A stretch of 64,000 nucleotides of DNA from Jeotgalibaca ciconiae. Its GTDB lineage: Bacteria > Bacillota > Bacilli > Lactobacillales > Aerococcaceae. Positions 9,502 to 17,343 of the stretch are shown here, one piece after another (the first letter of the stretch is position 1; every line of letters begins with the position of its first letter). A program made the position numbers and the translations under genes. The notes below the pieces were generated by a model. That model worked only from the letters and a program-made list of their open reading frames with translations. It was not told where the DNA came from and did not search any database. Location: assembly GCF_003955755.1 (NCBI RefSeq), contig NZ_CP034465.1, forward strand, positions 1,116,001 to 1,180,000. Reading direction: 5' to 3'.

Positions 9502-9534
9502 ACGATAACACAAATACCTTAAATCTACCTTAAA
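9502..9534 (-). promoter_or_regulatory. TTTAAG-N5-TTTAAG direct-repeat promoter of serine hydrolase 2
   Basis: On the - strand a perfect TTTAAG-GTAGA-TTTAAG (9518-9534) is followed after 10 bases by TATCGT (9502-9507) as a weak -10. There is no good -35 box, as expected for an activator-dependent promoter. The repeat equals the published CiaR consensus of streptococci. Confidence 0.7.
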
Positions 9535-9674
9535 TATGCTTTCAGGTAGGATAGCGCTATCAAAGGTGTTTATTAAGTTAAAGAAGCGGGACAAATATTC
9601 CCTCATTTCCGAAAGACAGGCTCAGCACGCCAGAGATTAATGGCAGAAAAACGTATAACACTCTCCTTCACAAA

Positions 9675-9717
9675 AAAAGCCTAGAAAGATTCCTTAAAGG
9701 AAAACTTTCTAGACTAT
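9675..9717 (-). terminator. Terminator of folT
   Basis: On the - strand AGTCTAGAAAG pairs with CTTTCTAGGCT, followed by seven Ts, 12 bases beyond the folT stop. Confidence 0.9.
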
Positions 9718-9729
9718 TACTTACATTTT

Positions 9730-10275
9730 TTAACGAATCCATTTAATTGGATAACCTTTCATTGCTCGTTGAATTGATTTGTTTCCTGTAATCCAGTAAA
9801 TAATTCCTGCTTCTACTGGCAGCGTTACGATATTTTCGAACAAACGAATAGGCAACATTCCCCAAAAAGCTTGGTCATAGAGGATTCTTAACCACAACGA
9901 ATTCAAGCCTACATTCACAATGACGGTAACCGCTAAACAAGCCAGAATAATACGTCGCAATGTGAGCGGCTTGCGATGTAAAATAAGTCCATAAATCATG
10001 GGCGCTACCGCAGCAGAAATGGTAAATCCAGGTGAAAAAGGAAAACCTTTTGGAAACAGGAAAAAGCCAGCAACATCTGCCAACGCTCCCGAAAAGGCAC
10101 CTACCCAGGGTCCATACATGATTGCCAACAAAATTGTTGGTATAAAGGTAAAACTAACCCGAACAAATTGGGTTTCGATTGCTAAAAAGCGTGTGAGCAC
10201 AACTTTTAAAGCAATCATTAAACCAATGACAGCAATGTCTTTGGCTGTAAATGACATGGATTTTTTCTGTTCCAT
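9730..10275 (-). CDS. folT: Folate-specific ECF transporter substrate-binding subunit
   Basis: The 181-residue protein is an S-component of an energy-coupling factor importer, a six-helix membrane protein that binds its vitamin and docks on the shared EcfAA'T module. It shows the FolT-family pattern: GLMIALKVVLTRF near residue 20, then RVSFTFIPTILLAIMYGPWVGAFSGALADVAG and FPKGFPFSPGFTISA, and the Arg in the LWLRIL segment. ATG 10275 is chosen because AAGGAG lies nine bases before it; a longer frame reads through the riboswitch. A tetrahydrofolate riboswitch precedes it, which fixes folate as substrate with good confidence. ECF module genes are not in the window. Confidence 0.95.
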   Translation of the reverse strand: MEQKKSMSFTAKDIAVIGLMIALKVVLTRFLAIETQFVRVSFTFIPTILLAIMYGPWVGAFSGALADVAGFFLFPKGFPFSPGFTISAAVAPMIYGLILHRKPLTLRRIILACLAVTVIVNVGLNSLWLRILYDQAFWGMLPIRLFENIVTLPVEAGIIYWITGNKSIQRAMKGYPIKWIR

Positions 10276-10317
10276 TGACAGCAACTCCTTCATAGAGCCG
10301 CTACAAGATTTCTCATA

Positions 10318-10424
10318 TGCAGCGAATGCGAGAACAAAACCGCAAGCCAAGGTCTCCCTTCACTTTTCGTTCGGAGGCAACATCCCATCCATCCGACACT
10401 TAACGCTTTATTCTCTACTCTGTT
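10318..10424 (-). promoter_or_regulatory. Tetrahydrofolate riboswitch
   Basis: On the - strand the leader of folT has the conserved GCGUUAAGUG, the GGAUGGGAUGUUGCC stretch, CCGAACGAAAAG and the closing GCAUUCGCUGC that mark the THF class (folT-type). GAGAAUAAA pairs with UUUGUUCUC to make the helix below the core. The 3' segment can pair instead with a later GUAGC block (about 10294-10298), close to the AAGGAG of folT, so control is probably at translation start: folate binding would hide the ribosome site. The arrangement is inferred from the sequence. Confidence 0.92.
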
Positions 10425-10452
10425 TTTTATTTCCCATTACGGGATTACATAC

Positions 10453-10481
10453 ATTTTACGACGGGTAAGCGTTAAATACAA
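10453..10481 (-). promoter_or_regulatory. Promoter of folT
   Basis: On the - strand TTGTAT, 17 bases, TAAAAT, about 30 bases before the riboswitch. Confidence 0.7.
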
Positions 10482-10505
10482 CACGTTTTATCTGAAATTT
10501 TTTTT

Positions 10506-10624
10506 GAAAAGTGAACAAGTCCGCTTTGGCTGATGAAAAAATAGGAAATTTGGCTTGGAAATCAACGCTGCTTACGTCGCCTTATCTAGACCAAGACTTG
10601 GGAGCTAGAGATCGGTTGAACCTA
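10506..10624 (+). repeat. Intergenic repeat family A, diverged copy 2
   Basis: The stretch keeps the ends of family A (ACAAGTCCGCTTTGGC, then ATGAAAAAATAGGAAATTTG, and GACTTGGGAGCTAGA) but the middle is different and shorter. It is the oldest-looking of the three copies. Confidence 0.7.
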
Positions 10625-10661
10625 TGAAGTGTCAGTAATCAAATGAGCGAATCTTCCTGAA

Positions 10662-11087
10662 TTATTCTTGATTTTGAACAATCGTCAGCAACAAATAATA
10701 ACTTTTTACTGCTAATCGATACTTCATTTCGCTTGAAAGAGGCTTTTTCGATTCTCGAAAGTCCTTTATTTCATGCTCTGCTACATTGGAAAAAATAGAG
10801 AGCGTTTGATAAGTCATACCCAACAATTCTACTAAGTGATCGAGAACCGCTCTAAGACGCTCGTCATTGTCAACAGCGGTCATGCCATCCAAAAGAATTT
10901 CGCAAAACATGAAAAGATTCCCCGCTTCTTTTCTGTCTAGATTATCTTCACCAGCTAAATACCTCAACAGAGTACCTTCTCTAAAACCAAGCATTTTTTC
11001 AATCGTATCTGTCGTCATATGATAACGTGATTCAAGAGCAGCGATGGAGTCACGAAGATTATTCTCTTCTGAACTCATATCCATCAT
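10662..11087 (-). CDS. Small helical protein of unknown function
   Basis: The 141-residue protein is predicted all-helical from its composition. Residues about 20-50 (YHMTTDTIEKMLGFREGTLLRYL) read like a helix-turn-helix, so DNA binding is possible but not shown. It starts 39 bases after the aminotransferase stop with AGGAGGGG before two adjacent ATG codons (11087 and 11084), either of which could be used. It is the last gene of a GNAT-aminotransferase-small protein operon. No family is recognised with certainty. Confidence 0.75.
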   Translation of the reverse strand: MMDMSSEENNLRDSIAALESRYHMTTDTIEKMLGFREGTLLRYLAGEDNLDRKEAGNLFMFCEILLDGMTAVDNDERLRAVLDHLVELLGMTYQTLSIFSNVAEHEIKDFRESKKPLSSEMKYRLAVKSYYLLLTIVQNQE

Positions 11088-11126
11088 TCTATCCCCTCCT
11101 TACAAATTGCCAGAAAACATCGAGCA

Positions 11127-12281
11127 TTACTTCGCTACGTATTTTTTAATTCGTTTCATTGCTTCAATGATATCATCCGTTCCTAAGGCAAAACTCATTC
11201 GTACGTATCCTTCTCCTCCAGGTCCAAAGACGCTCCCTGGGATAATCCCAACTTTCGCTTCAACCGCTAGATTTCGACAAAATTCTTTATCATCTGTACC
11301 AAATTTTTCTGGAATTTTAGCAAAGATGTAGAAAGCTCCTTTGGGTTCTGCAACCGAAAAACCAGCTTCTTTCAATGCAGCAACACAAATATCTTTTCGT
11401 TTTTCGTATTCCAGACGCATCCGTTCTACCGAATCAGAACTATTTCTGAAAGCTTCTTCTGCAGCCTTGTATGACACAGATACCCCTGTTGTAACAGCTG
11501 CTTGATGGGCTTTAAAAAGAGGCGGAATCCACTTTTCTTGTGCTGCGATAAAGCCCACTCGCCAACCAGTCATGGCATAAGCTTTCGAGACACCATTAAT
11601 CAAAATTGTTTGTTCTGGTAAAAGTGCAGCCATGGAAACATGTTCGACTCCGTAAGTTAATTCACTGTATATCTCATCGCTGATTACAAAAACCTCATAC
11701 TGTTTGATTGCCTCTGCCAAAGCAGTCAGCTCTTCTCGCGTGTAAGTAACGCCGGTGGGATTACTTGGATAGTTCAATACAATTGCTTTTATCTCTGGAT
11801 GAGCAGCCAGTGTTTGATGTACTTTGTCAGGAGTTAATAAAAAACCTGTTTCAGCAGTATTTACTTCCACTGCTTCTCCATACGCTACCGTAGTTGCAAG
11901 ACTATAAAGCGGAAAAGTAGGTGTCGGAACCAATACTTTTTCTCCAGGATTCAGTACTGCCGTTAAAGAAGAAAAAATAGCTTCAGTAGCACCAATCGTC
12001 ATAATGATTTCTGTCTCTGGGTTATAAGAGACTTCGTATCGCTCTTTTAAAAAATCAGCCACTGCTTCTCGAACTCCCCTATCACCCATGGAATGTGCAT
12101 AGTGCGAGTCGTTCTCCCGAATTGCTTGAATGGCTGCTTCTTTGATATTATCTGCCATAGCAAAATCAGGTTCTCCTAAGGTCATCATAATACAGTCCTC
12201 AATACTACGAAATAGTTGATCAAATCCTCTTATTTGCGATGCTTGAATTCGTTCCAACTGTTTATTTGTTGTCAAAGCCAT
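11127..12281 (-). CDS. PLP-dependent aminotransferase, class I (PatA/AspC-like)
   Basis: The 384-residue fold-type I enzyme moves amino groups between amino and keto acids in the cytoplasm. Seen are LGEPDF near residue 36, NYPSNPTGVTY (about residue 170), ISDEIYSELTYG (about residues 198-209), the PLP lysine in NGVSKAYAMTGWRVG (about residue 232), and the Arg of YVRMSFA near the end that binds the carboxylate. Relatives include PatA, which acts on N-acetyl-L,L-diaminopimelate in lysine and wall synthesis, and aromatic or aspartate aminotransferases; the substrate is not decided here. It sits between a GNAT enzyme (17 bases upstream) and a small helical protein. Confidence 0.9.
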   Translation of the reverse strand: MALTTNKQLERIQASQIRGFDQLFRSIEDCIMMTLGEPDFAMADNIKEAAIQAIRENDSHYAHSMGDRGVREAVADFLKERYEVSYNPETEIIMTIGATEAIFSSLTAVLNPGEKVLVPTPTFPLYSLATTVAYGEAVEVNTAETGFLLTPDKVHQTLAAHPEIKAIVLNYPSNPTGVTYTREELTALAEAIKQYEVFVISDEIYSELTYGVEHVSMAALLPEQTILINGVSKAYAMTGWRVGFIAAQEKWIPPLFKAHQAAVTTGVSVSYKAAEEAFRNSSDSVERMRLEYEKRKDICVAALKEAGFSVAEPKGAFYIFAKIPEKFGTDDKEFCRNLAVEAKVGIIPGSVFGPGGEGYVRMSFALGTDDIIEAMKRIKKYVAK

Positions 12282-12298
12282 CTATTCTTCCTCCTGTC

Positions 12299-12790
12299 TC
12301 ATTCGTTGTTTTTGCTAAATTTTGTCAGCTCTTCACCTGTTAAACGATAAACAGTCCATTCATCCATGGGAAAGGCCCCTTGTGCCTTGTAAAATTGAAT
12401 ACTTGGCTCATTCCAATCAAGACAGAACCACTCCATCCTTTCGCAGCCACGTTCCGTTGCAATTCGAGCTACTTCCTGAAAAAGTGCTTTTCCGTAACCA
12501 TTTCCTCGGTATGGTTCCAAGACAAAAAAATCTTCTAAATAAATTCCTGCTTTTCCTAGAAAAGTAGAATAATTATGGAAAAATAAAGCAAAACCAACCG
12601 GCTCGCCTTTTCGCTCGCCAATTAGAACTTCAGCTTGTTTTTTGACAAATAATGAATCGATTAAGCTTGCCTCGGTTGCAACGACCTCTTCCGTCATTTT
12701 TTCGTAAGCAGCTAATTCTTTAATAAAATTCAAAATAATCGATGCATCTTCCCTTGATGCCATTCGGATAGTAAAATCAGTTAAATTCAT
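12299..12790 (-). CDS. GNAT acetyltransferase, spermidine/spermine acetyltransferase-like
   Basis: The 163-residue protein has the GNAT fold: a short N-terminal strand (FTIRMASREDA), LYLEDFFVLEPYRGNGYGKAL-type acetyl-CoA site with the R/Q-x-x-G-x-G/A motif as RGNGYG (about residues 95-100), and CLDWNEPSIQFYKAQGA (about residues 122-138). This pattern is closest to the diamine/thialysine acetyltransferases, so a polyamine or small amine is the likely acceptor. It is the first gene of the operon with the aminotransferase. Its leader region (12791-12950) lies opposite the methionine operon promoter and shows nothing definite. Confidence 0.88.
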   Translation of the reverse strand: MNLTDFTIRMASREDASIILNFIKELAAYEKMTEEVVATEASLIDSLFVKKQAEVLIGERKGEPVGFALFFHNYSTFLGKAGIYLEDFFVLEPYRGNGYGKALFQEVARIATERGCERMEWFCLDWNEPSIQFYKAQGAFPMDEWTVYRLTGEELTKFSKNNE

Positions 12791-12959
12791 ATACTCGTTC
12801 TTTCTTTAAGTTTTTATGAGAATAACGTACCTTTTCTCATTTTTGTTATTTCCCATTGTAACAGTCTTTTTCCCCTTTTGAAATAATGAATTGTTGTTTA
12901 TCTATAATAAGGATATCTTCTGTTATTCAAAGAAAAAGAAAAAGTTTTTACATTTCTTG

Positions 12960-12988
12960 TTGACAGTAAATGAGAAATTGGTTATAGT
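12960..12988 (+). promoter_or_regulatory. Strong promoter of the methionine transport operon
   Basis: TTGACA, 17 bases, TATAGT. It is the only clear promoter before the two T-boxes, so both leaders should be in one transcript. Confidence 0.9.
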
Positions 12989-13004
12989 AAGCACATCGTA
13001 AAAA

Positions 13005-13308
13005 CACATTGAAGAGAAGAGTAAGATATGAATTCCTTTAAATAGAGAGCTTGGTCTGGTGAAAGCAAGCAAGGTAAAAAGTATCTGAAGATGGTCTCTG
13101 AGTGGCTTATCCGAATGTAATCAAGCTTTAGGATAAGACGGGAACGCCCGTTATAGTGTCCCAGTATCAGTCATGGCAATGAGTGACGGTACTGATTGAG
13201 GCAGAAGTAGCGATACTTTTGTAAATTAAGGTGGTAACACGAGATTAAATGAGATATCTCGTCCTTTCAGCGCAGTTTATTTGTGTTGATTGGACGAGAT
13301 TTTTTTAT
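13005..13308 (+). promoter_or_regulatory. T-box leader 1, methionine (AUG specifier), with terminator
   Basis: Stem I runs from ATAGAGAGC (13042) to GTCTCTGAG (13094), with GAAG-ATG-GTCTC giving an AUG specifier at 13091-13093. The T-box AAGGTGGTAACACG is at 13228-13241; its UGGU bulge fits the ACCA end of tRNA-Met. The terminator pairs CTCGTCC (13258-13264) with GGACGAG (13292-13298) followed by seven Ts. When uncharged tRNA-Met binds, the antiterminator forms and transcription goes on. Confidence 0.96.
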
Positions 13309-13329
13309 TATCAAAATATATTAATGATA

Positions 13330-13611
13330 CGCAATGAAGAGGAAAGTACAGTTTAGGAAGTTTCATAGAGAGTCTGGACAGGTGAAAACAGGCATACGGA
13401 ATAACTGGAAAATGGTCTCGGAGCGTCAAAGATGAACAAAAGTGCAAGTCTTTGAAGGGAACGCCCTTTACAGCGATGAAGTGAAAAATATACTCACTTC
13501 TAGAGGGACTTTCTGTGAGGAAAGTCTAAAACAAGGTGGTAACACGGTGTAACTGACACGCGTCCTTCGTATTCTTCTAAAGTATAGAAGGTATCGGATG
13601 AGTGTTTTTTT
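13330..13611 (+). promoter_or_regulatory. T-box leader 2, methionine (AUG specifier), with terminator
   Basis: A second complete T-box begins right after the first terminator. Stem I is CATAGAGAG (about 13364) with GTCTCGGAG (13415), specifier ATG at 13412-13414, T-box AAGGTGGTAACACGG at 13533-13547, and a long terminator hairpin at about 13556-13604 followed by seven Ts. It is a diverged copy, not a recent duplicate: the helices are kept but the sequences differ in most loops. Confidence 0.95.
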
Positions 13612-13640
13612 CATTAAACACAGAAACGAGGAAATAACAG

Positions 13641-14714
13641 ATGATCGATTTAAAAAATGTTTCCGTCACCTTTTCAGGTGACCAGCAAAAAGAAATTAAA
13701 GCAGTACAAGACGTTTCCCTTCGAGTTGCTGAAGGAGATGTCTATGGAATCGTTGGATATAGCGGGGCTGGTAAAAGTACCCTTGTTCGAACGATTAACC
13801 TGCTACAACGTCCAACAAACGGACAAGTTGTTGTGAATAATAAAATTTTGACTAATATGAACGAGTCAGAACTGCGGAATGCTCGCAAAAAGATCGGGAT
13901 GATTTTCCAACATTTTAACTTAATGGATTCAAGAACCATTTTCGATAATGTTGCCTTTCCGTTAAAACGTTCTACCCTTACAAAAAAAGAAATTAATGAT
14001 AAAGTTCTAGATTTGCTGGAGTTGGTTGGCTTGGGGGATAAAGCAAAAGCTTACCCTTCTCAATTATCAGGTGGACAAAAGCAACGGGTTGCCATAGCGC
14101 GTGCCTTAGCAAATGATCCAGAGATTCTACTTTGTGATGAAGCAACAAGCGCATTGGATCCAAAGACCACTTCTTCTATTCTTGCTTTATTAAAAAAACT
14201 AAATAAAGACTTGAATCTTACAATCGTGATTATTACTCATGAAATGCAAGTAGTAAAAGAAATTTGTAATAAGGTTGCCGTAATGGAAGATGGATACGTA
14301 ATTGAAAAAGGAAGTCTCCTTGAAATTTTTACAAGTCCACAAAACCAATTAACAAAAGATTTCATTAATACAGCAACACATGTCGACCAAGGAATTGAAA
14401 CAGTTCTTACGCATCCAACTCTATTGAATTTAAAAGAAAATGATGTACTTGCAAAACTTTCCTTCGTAGGCGGTTCAACCAGTGAACCATTAATTGCTAA
14501 GTTAAATAACTCTTTCCAAGTACAAGGAAACATTCTTTTTGGAAATGTAGAAATCTTACAAGACACACCTGTTGGAACATTGCTTCTCGTTTTATCTGGT
14601 TCAACAGAAAAAATTGCTGAAGCAATTGATTACTTGCAAGCGAACGAGGTAACCGTATCGATTATTTCAACTGAATATATTGAAGAGCGACAAAAGAAAG
14701 AAGAAGGTGAATAA
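13641..14714 (+). CDS. metN: Methionine-type ABC importer ATPase with NIL domain
   Basis: MetN powers uptake of methionine or derivatives with MetI and MetQ. The 357-residue protein has Walker [10 protein letters not shown] (about residues 38-46), signature LSGGQKQR (about 140), Walker [13 protein letters not shown] (about 160) and the switch His in ITHEM. A C-terminal NIL domain (about residues 265-345) is the site where the internal methionine pool is known to inhibit MetN in E. coli. GAGGAAA precedes the ATG, 30 bases after the second T-box terminator. Control is by tRNA-Met charging (tandem T-boxes) and probably by the NIL domain. Confidence 0.96.
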   Translation: MIDLKNVSVTFSGDQQKEIKAVQDVSLRVAEGDVYGIVGYSGAGKSTLVRTINLLQRPTNGQVVVNNKILTNMNESELRNARKKIGMIFQHFNLMDSRTIFDNVAFPLKRSTLTKKEINDKVLDLLELVGLGDKAKAYPSQLSGGQKQRVAIARALANDPEILLCDEATSALDPKTTSSILALLKKLNKDLNLTIVIITHEMQVVKEICNKVAVMEDGYVIEKGSLLEIFTSPQNQLTKDFINTATHVDQGIETVLTHPTLLNLKENDVLAKLSFVGGSTSEPLIAKLNNSFQVQGNILFGNVEILQDTPVGTLLLVLSGSTEKIAEAIDYLQANEVTVSIISTEYIEERQKKEEGE

Positions 14715-14716
14715 AA

Positions 14717-15397
14717 ATGACTGAATTTATTAATAATCTACTTCCGAATGTCTCAGGAATATGGGATATTGTCTGGGAAAGTCTAGGAGAAACCCTTTAT
14801 ATGGTAGGCATTTCCGGTGTAATTGCTGGAGTACTGGGAGTTATTTTAGGAGTTATTCTCCTCATTACAGACGAAAATGGCTTAATGCCTCATCATTTTC
14901 TCTATAATACTTTGGATAAACTGGTAAATACATTCCGTTCTCTGCCATTCATTATTTTACTTACGCTGATTTACCCCATTACTCGTTTGATTGTTGGAAC
15001 TGCAATCGGAACAACAGCGGCACTTGTTCCTTTAGTAGTATCAACCGTTCCTTTCTATGCTCGTCAGATTCAAAACGCTCTACTGGAAGTTGACCCAGGA
15101 GTTGTGGAAGCTGCTCAAGCAATGGGAACAAGCAATTTAGATATTATCTTTCGTGTTTATTTAAAAGAAGGTTTGGCTTCAATCATTCGTGTCTCAGCTG
15201 TTACCATTATTAACTTAATTGGACTAACAGCAATGGCTGGAGCAGTTGGTGCCGGTGGACTTGGAAACTTAGCAATTACGCGAGGATATAATCGATTCCA
15301 AACAGATGTTATTTTTGTCGCAACCATTTTAATTTTAATCATCGTTTTTATCAGCCAAGCAATTGGCAATGCGTTAGTTAAGAAAGTAAGCCACTAA
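14717..15397 (+). CDS. metI: Methionine-type ABC importer permease
   Basis: The 226-residue membrane protein has about five to six hydrophobic helices and the coupling loop EAAQAMGTSNLDIIFRVYL (about residues 135-153) that contacts MetN. GLTAMAGAVGAGGLGNLAI and the Tyr-rich stretch after it are typical of MetI. It starts two bases after the metN stop, so translation is coupled. A small CGGG/CCCG hairpin follows before metQ. Confidence 0.96.
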   Translation: MTEFINNLLPNVSGIWDIVWESLGETLYMVGISGVIAGVLGVILGVILLITDENGLMPHHFLYNTLDKLVNTFRSLPFIILLTLIYPITRLIVGTAIGTTAALVPLVVSTVPFYARQIQNALLEVDPGVVEAAQAMGTSNLDIIFRVYLKEGLASIIRVSAVTIINLIGLTAMAGAVGAGGLGNLAITRGYNRFQTDVIFVATILILIIVFISQAIGNALVKKVSH

Positions 15398-15450
15398 AAA
15401 AAGAACAGCGGGACGAACCCGTACAAAAAATTATATTGGAGGAATTTATC

Positions 15451-16311
15451 ATGAATAAAAAATTAATCTCATTATCAACAGCAACGTTAGTATTGTTTTT
15501 AGGAGCTTGTGGAAATACTGGTTCCGATGCAGACTCTTCAACTGGAGCTGTAGAATCATCTGAAACAGAAGAAGTAACAGAAGTTTCTGTGGGAGTTGTT
15601 AGTGAAGTAGAAATTGACGTTTGGGAAGATGTCAAAGAGCGCTTAGCAGAAGAAAACATTGAATTAACCATTGAACAATTCACAGATTATGTACAACCAA
15701 ATGTGGCATTATCAGATGGCAGCTTAGATTTAAATGCTTTCCAACACGTAGCTTACTTAGAAGAATTCAATGCAAACAATGGTTCCGATATTGTTCCGAT
15801 TGGATTTACTTATGTTTCCCCACTTGGCTTGTACTCTGATTCTTTAACAGACTACAATGATATCCCAGAAGGAGCAGAAATTGCGATTCCAAATGATGTA
15901 ACAAATGGCGGTCGTGCTCTCCTATTATTACAAGCAATCGATTTAATTACTCTAGATGAAGCGGCTGGAACAAATGCAACGGTTAGTGATATTACTGATA
16001 ATCCAAAAAATATTACCTTTACTGAATTAGATGCCAGCCAAACTGCACGCGCATTAGGTGATGTAGATGCAGCGATCATTAATACCAATTACGCAACAGA
16101 CTCTGGATTGAATCCAAGCGAAGATGCTTTGTTCTTGGACACAGACAACATTGCCGAAGTAAATGAAATCTACAAAAACGTGATTGCTACTCGTTCTGAA
16201 GATGCAGAAAACGCAGCATATTTGAAGGTTGTTGAAGCATATCAATCAGAAGAAACAGCTAAGAAAATTGAAGAAGTAACAGAAGGAAACGATGTCCCTG
16301 CTTGGGAATAA
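15451..16311 (+). CDS. metQ: MetQ-family substrate-binding lipoprotein 1
   Basis: The 286-residue protein has a signal peptide and lipobox LFLGAC (Cys at about residue 20), so it is anchored on the outer face of the membrane and delivers ligand to MetI. The NlpA/MetQ fold marks are VQPNVALSDGSLDLNAFQH, AIPNDVTNGGRALLLLQ and SQTARALGDVDAAIINTNYA. ATG 15451 is used because GGAGG lies eight bases before it; a TTG five codons upstream overlaps that site. A second, different MetQ follows, which suggests two ligands. Confidence 0.95.
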   Translation: MNKKLISLSTATLVLFLGACGNTGSDADSSTGAVESSETEEVTEVSVGVVSEVEIDVWEDVKERLAEENIELTIEQFTDYVQPNVALSDGSLDLNAFQHVAYLEEFNANNGSDIVPIGFTYVSPLGLYSDSLTDYNDIPEGAEIAIPNDVTNGGRALLLLQAIDLITLDEAAGTNATVSDITDNPKNITFTELDASQTARALGDVDAAIINTNYATDSGLNPSEDALFLDTDNIAEVNEIYKNVIATRSEDAENAAYLKVVEAYQSEETAKKIEEVTEGNDVPAWE

Positions 16312-16405
16312 AAGTAAATAAGTGAGTAAAAAGGGATTCCTGCATGTTGCAGCATTCAGGGAGTGAAGCCCATTATTCTATTTAAAAACATGGGAGGAAA
16401 TGGTT

Positions 16406-17266
16406 ATGAGTTTAAAGAAATATTTAGGTGGATTTGTGGCAGCGAGTGCCCTTTTATTAGCAGCATGTGGTGGTGGCGGAAACGCTGCTTCAGACGAAGC
16501 AACTTCAGATGAAGCAACATCAAACGATCCGACTCACGTTAAAGTTGCCGTTGTTGGAGAAATCAACGAACCGTGGGAATATGTAGCGGAACAATTGAAA
16601 GAAAATGAAAATATCGAGATTGAGTTAGTAAAATATACTGACTATGCAACACCAAATAAATCATTAGCAGATGGAGACGTTGATTTGAACGCTTTTCAGA
16701 CAGAAATTTTCATGGATAGCTTCAATGAAGATACTGGTTCAGACTTAACGACTTTGGGTTATACCGTTATTGCTCCACTTGGTATTTATTCATTAACGTA
16801 TACTGACGTGGCGGATATTCCGGATGGGGCAACTGTAGGAATTCCAAACGACCCAACAAACAATGGCCGTGCGCTGCGACTGTTGCAAACAGCTGGTTTA
16901 ATTACAGTTGACCCAGATACTGGCTTAACACCGCAAGTTGACGATATTACAGACAATCCAAAGAACCTGCAAATTACTGAACTTGATTCAGCGCAAACTG
17001 CACGTGCTCTTCAAGACTTGGATATCTCTATCGTGAATAGCGGTATGGCTGTAGATGCTGGTTATATTCCAACAGAAGACGCAATCTTCTTAGAGCCAGT
17101 AAGTGACGATTCTCAACCGTACTACAACGTAATTGCATCTCGTGGAGAAGATGCTGATAGTGAGTTGTATAGAACAATCGTTGAATATTACCAATCAGAA
17201 GGAACTGCTCAAGTAATTGAAGAATCTTCTAAAGGATCATCAATTCCAGTTTGGGATGGACAATAA
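16406..17266 (+). CDS. metQ: MetQ-family substrate-binding lipoprotein 2
   Basis: The 286-residue paralog has its own signal peptide and lipobox LLLAAC (Cys near residue 20) and the same blocks (TDYATPNKSLADGDVDLNAF, GIPNDPTNNGRALRLLQ, AQTARALQDLDISIVNS). It is clearly diverged from copy 1, particularly in the C-terminal lobe. ATG 16406 is chosen over ATG 16400 because GGGAGG ends at 16397. Having two binding proteins for one MetNI pair is known in some Gram-positives; they may bind L-methionine and another form such as D-methionine, the sulfoxide or a peptide. This is inference. Confidence 0.94.
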   Translation: MSLKKYLGGFVAASALLLAACGGGGNAASDEATSDEATSNDPTHVKVAVVGEINEPWEYVAEQLKENENIEIELVKYTDYATPNKSLADGDVDLNAFQTEIFMDSFNEDTGSDLTTLGYTVIAPLGIYSLTYTDVADIPDGATVGIPNDPTNNGRALRLLQTAGLITVDPDTGLTPQVDDITDNPKNLQITELDSAQTARALQDLDISIVNSGMAVDAGYIPTEDAIFLEPVSDDSQPYYNVIASRGEDADSELYRTIVEYYQSEGTAQVIEESSKGSSIPVWDGQ

Positions 17267-17282
17267 TAACTAGAAAATTAGG

Positions 17283-17310
17283 AAAGAGTAAAGGAAACTT
17301 TACTCTTTTT
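17283..17310 (+). terminator. Hairpin between metQ2 and the amidohydrolase gene
   Basis: AAAGAGTAAAG and CTTTACTCTTT form a perfect 11-base stem with a GAAA loop, followed by only two further Ts. It may end part of the transcripts or protect the upstream mRNA. Confidence 0.7.
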
Positions 17311-17343
17311 CCATAGCTAGAATCAAGAAAGGAAGAGGAAAAT

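Noticed and set aside
9998-10468. 156-residue open frame on the + strand
   Set aside because: It lies opposite folT and its riboswitch, has no ribosome site and a low-complexity composition; the - strand gene and RNA explain the region.
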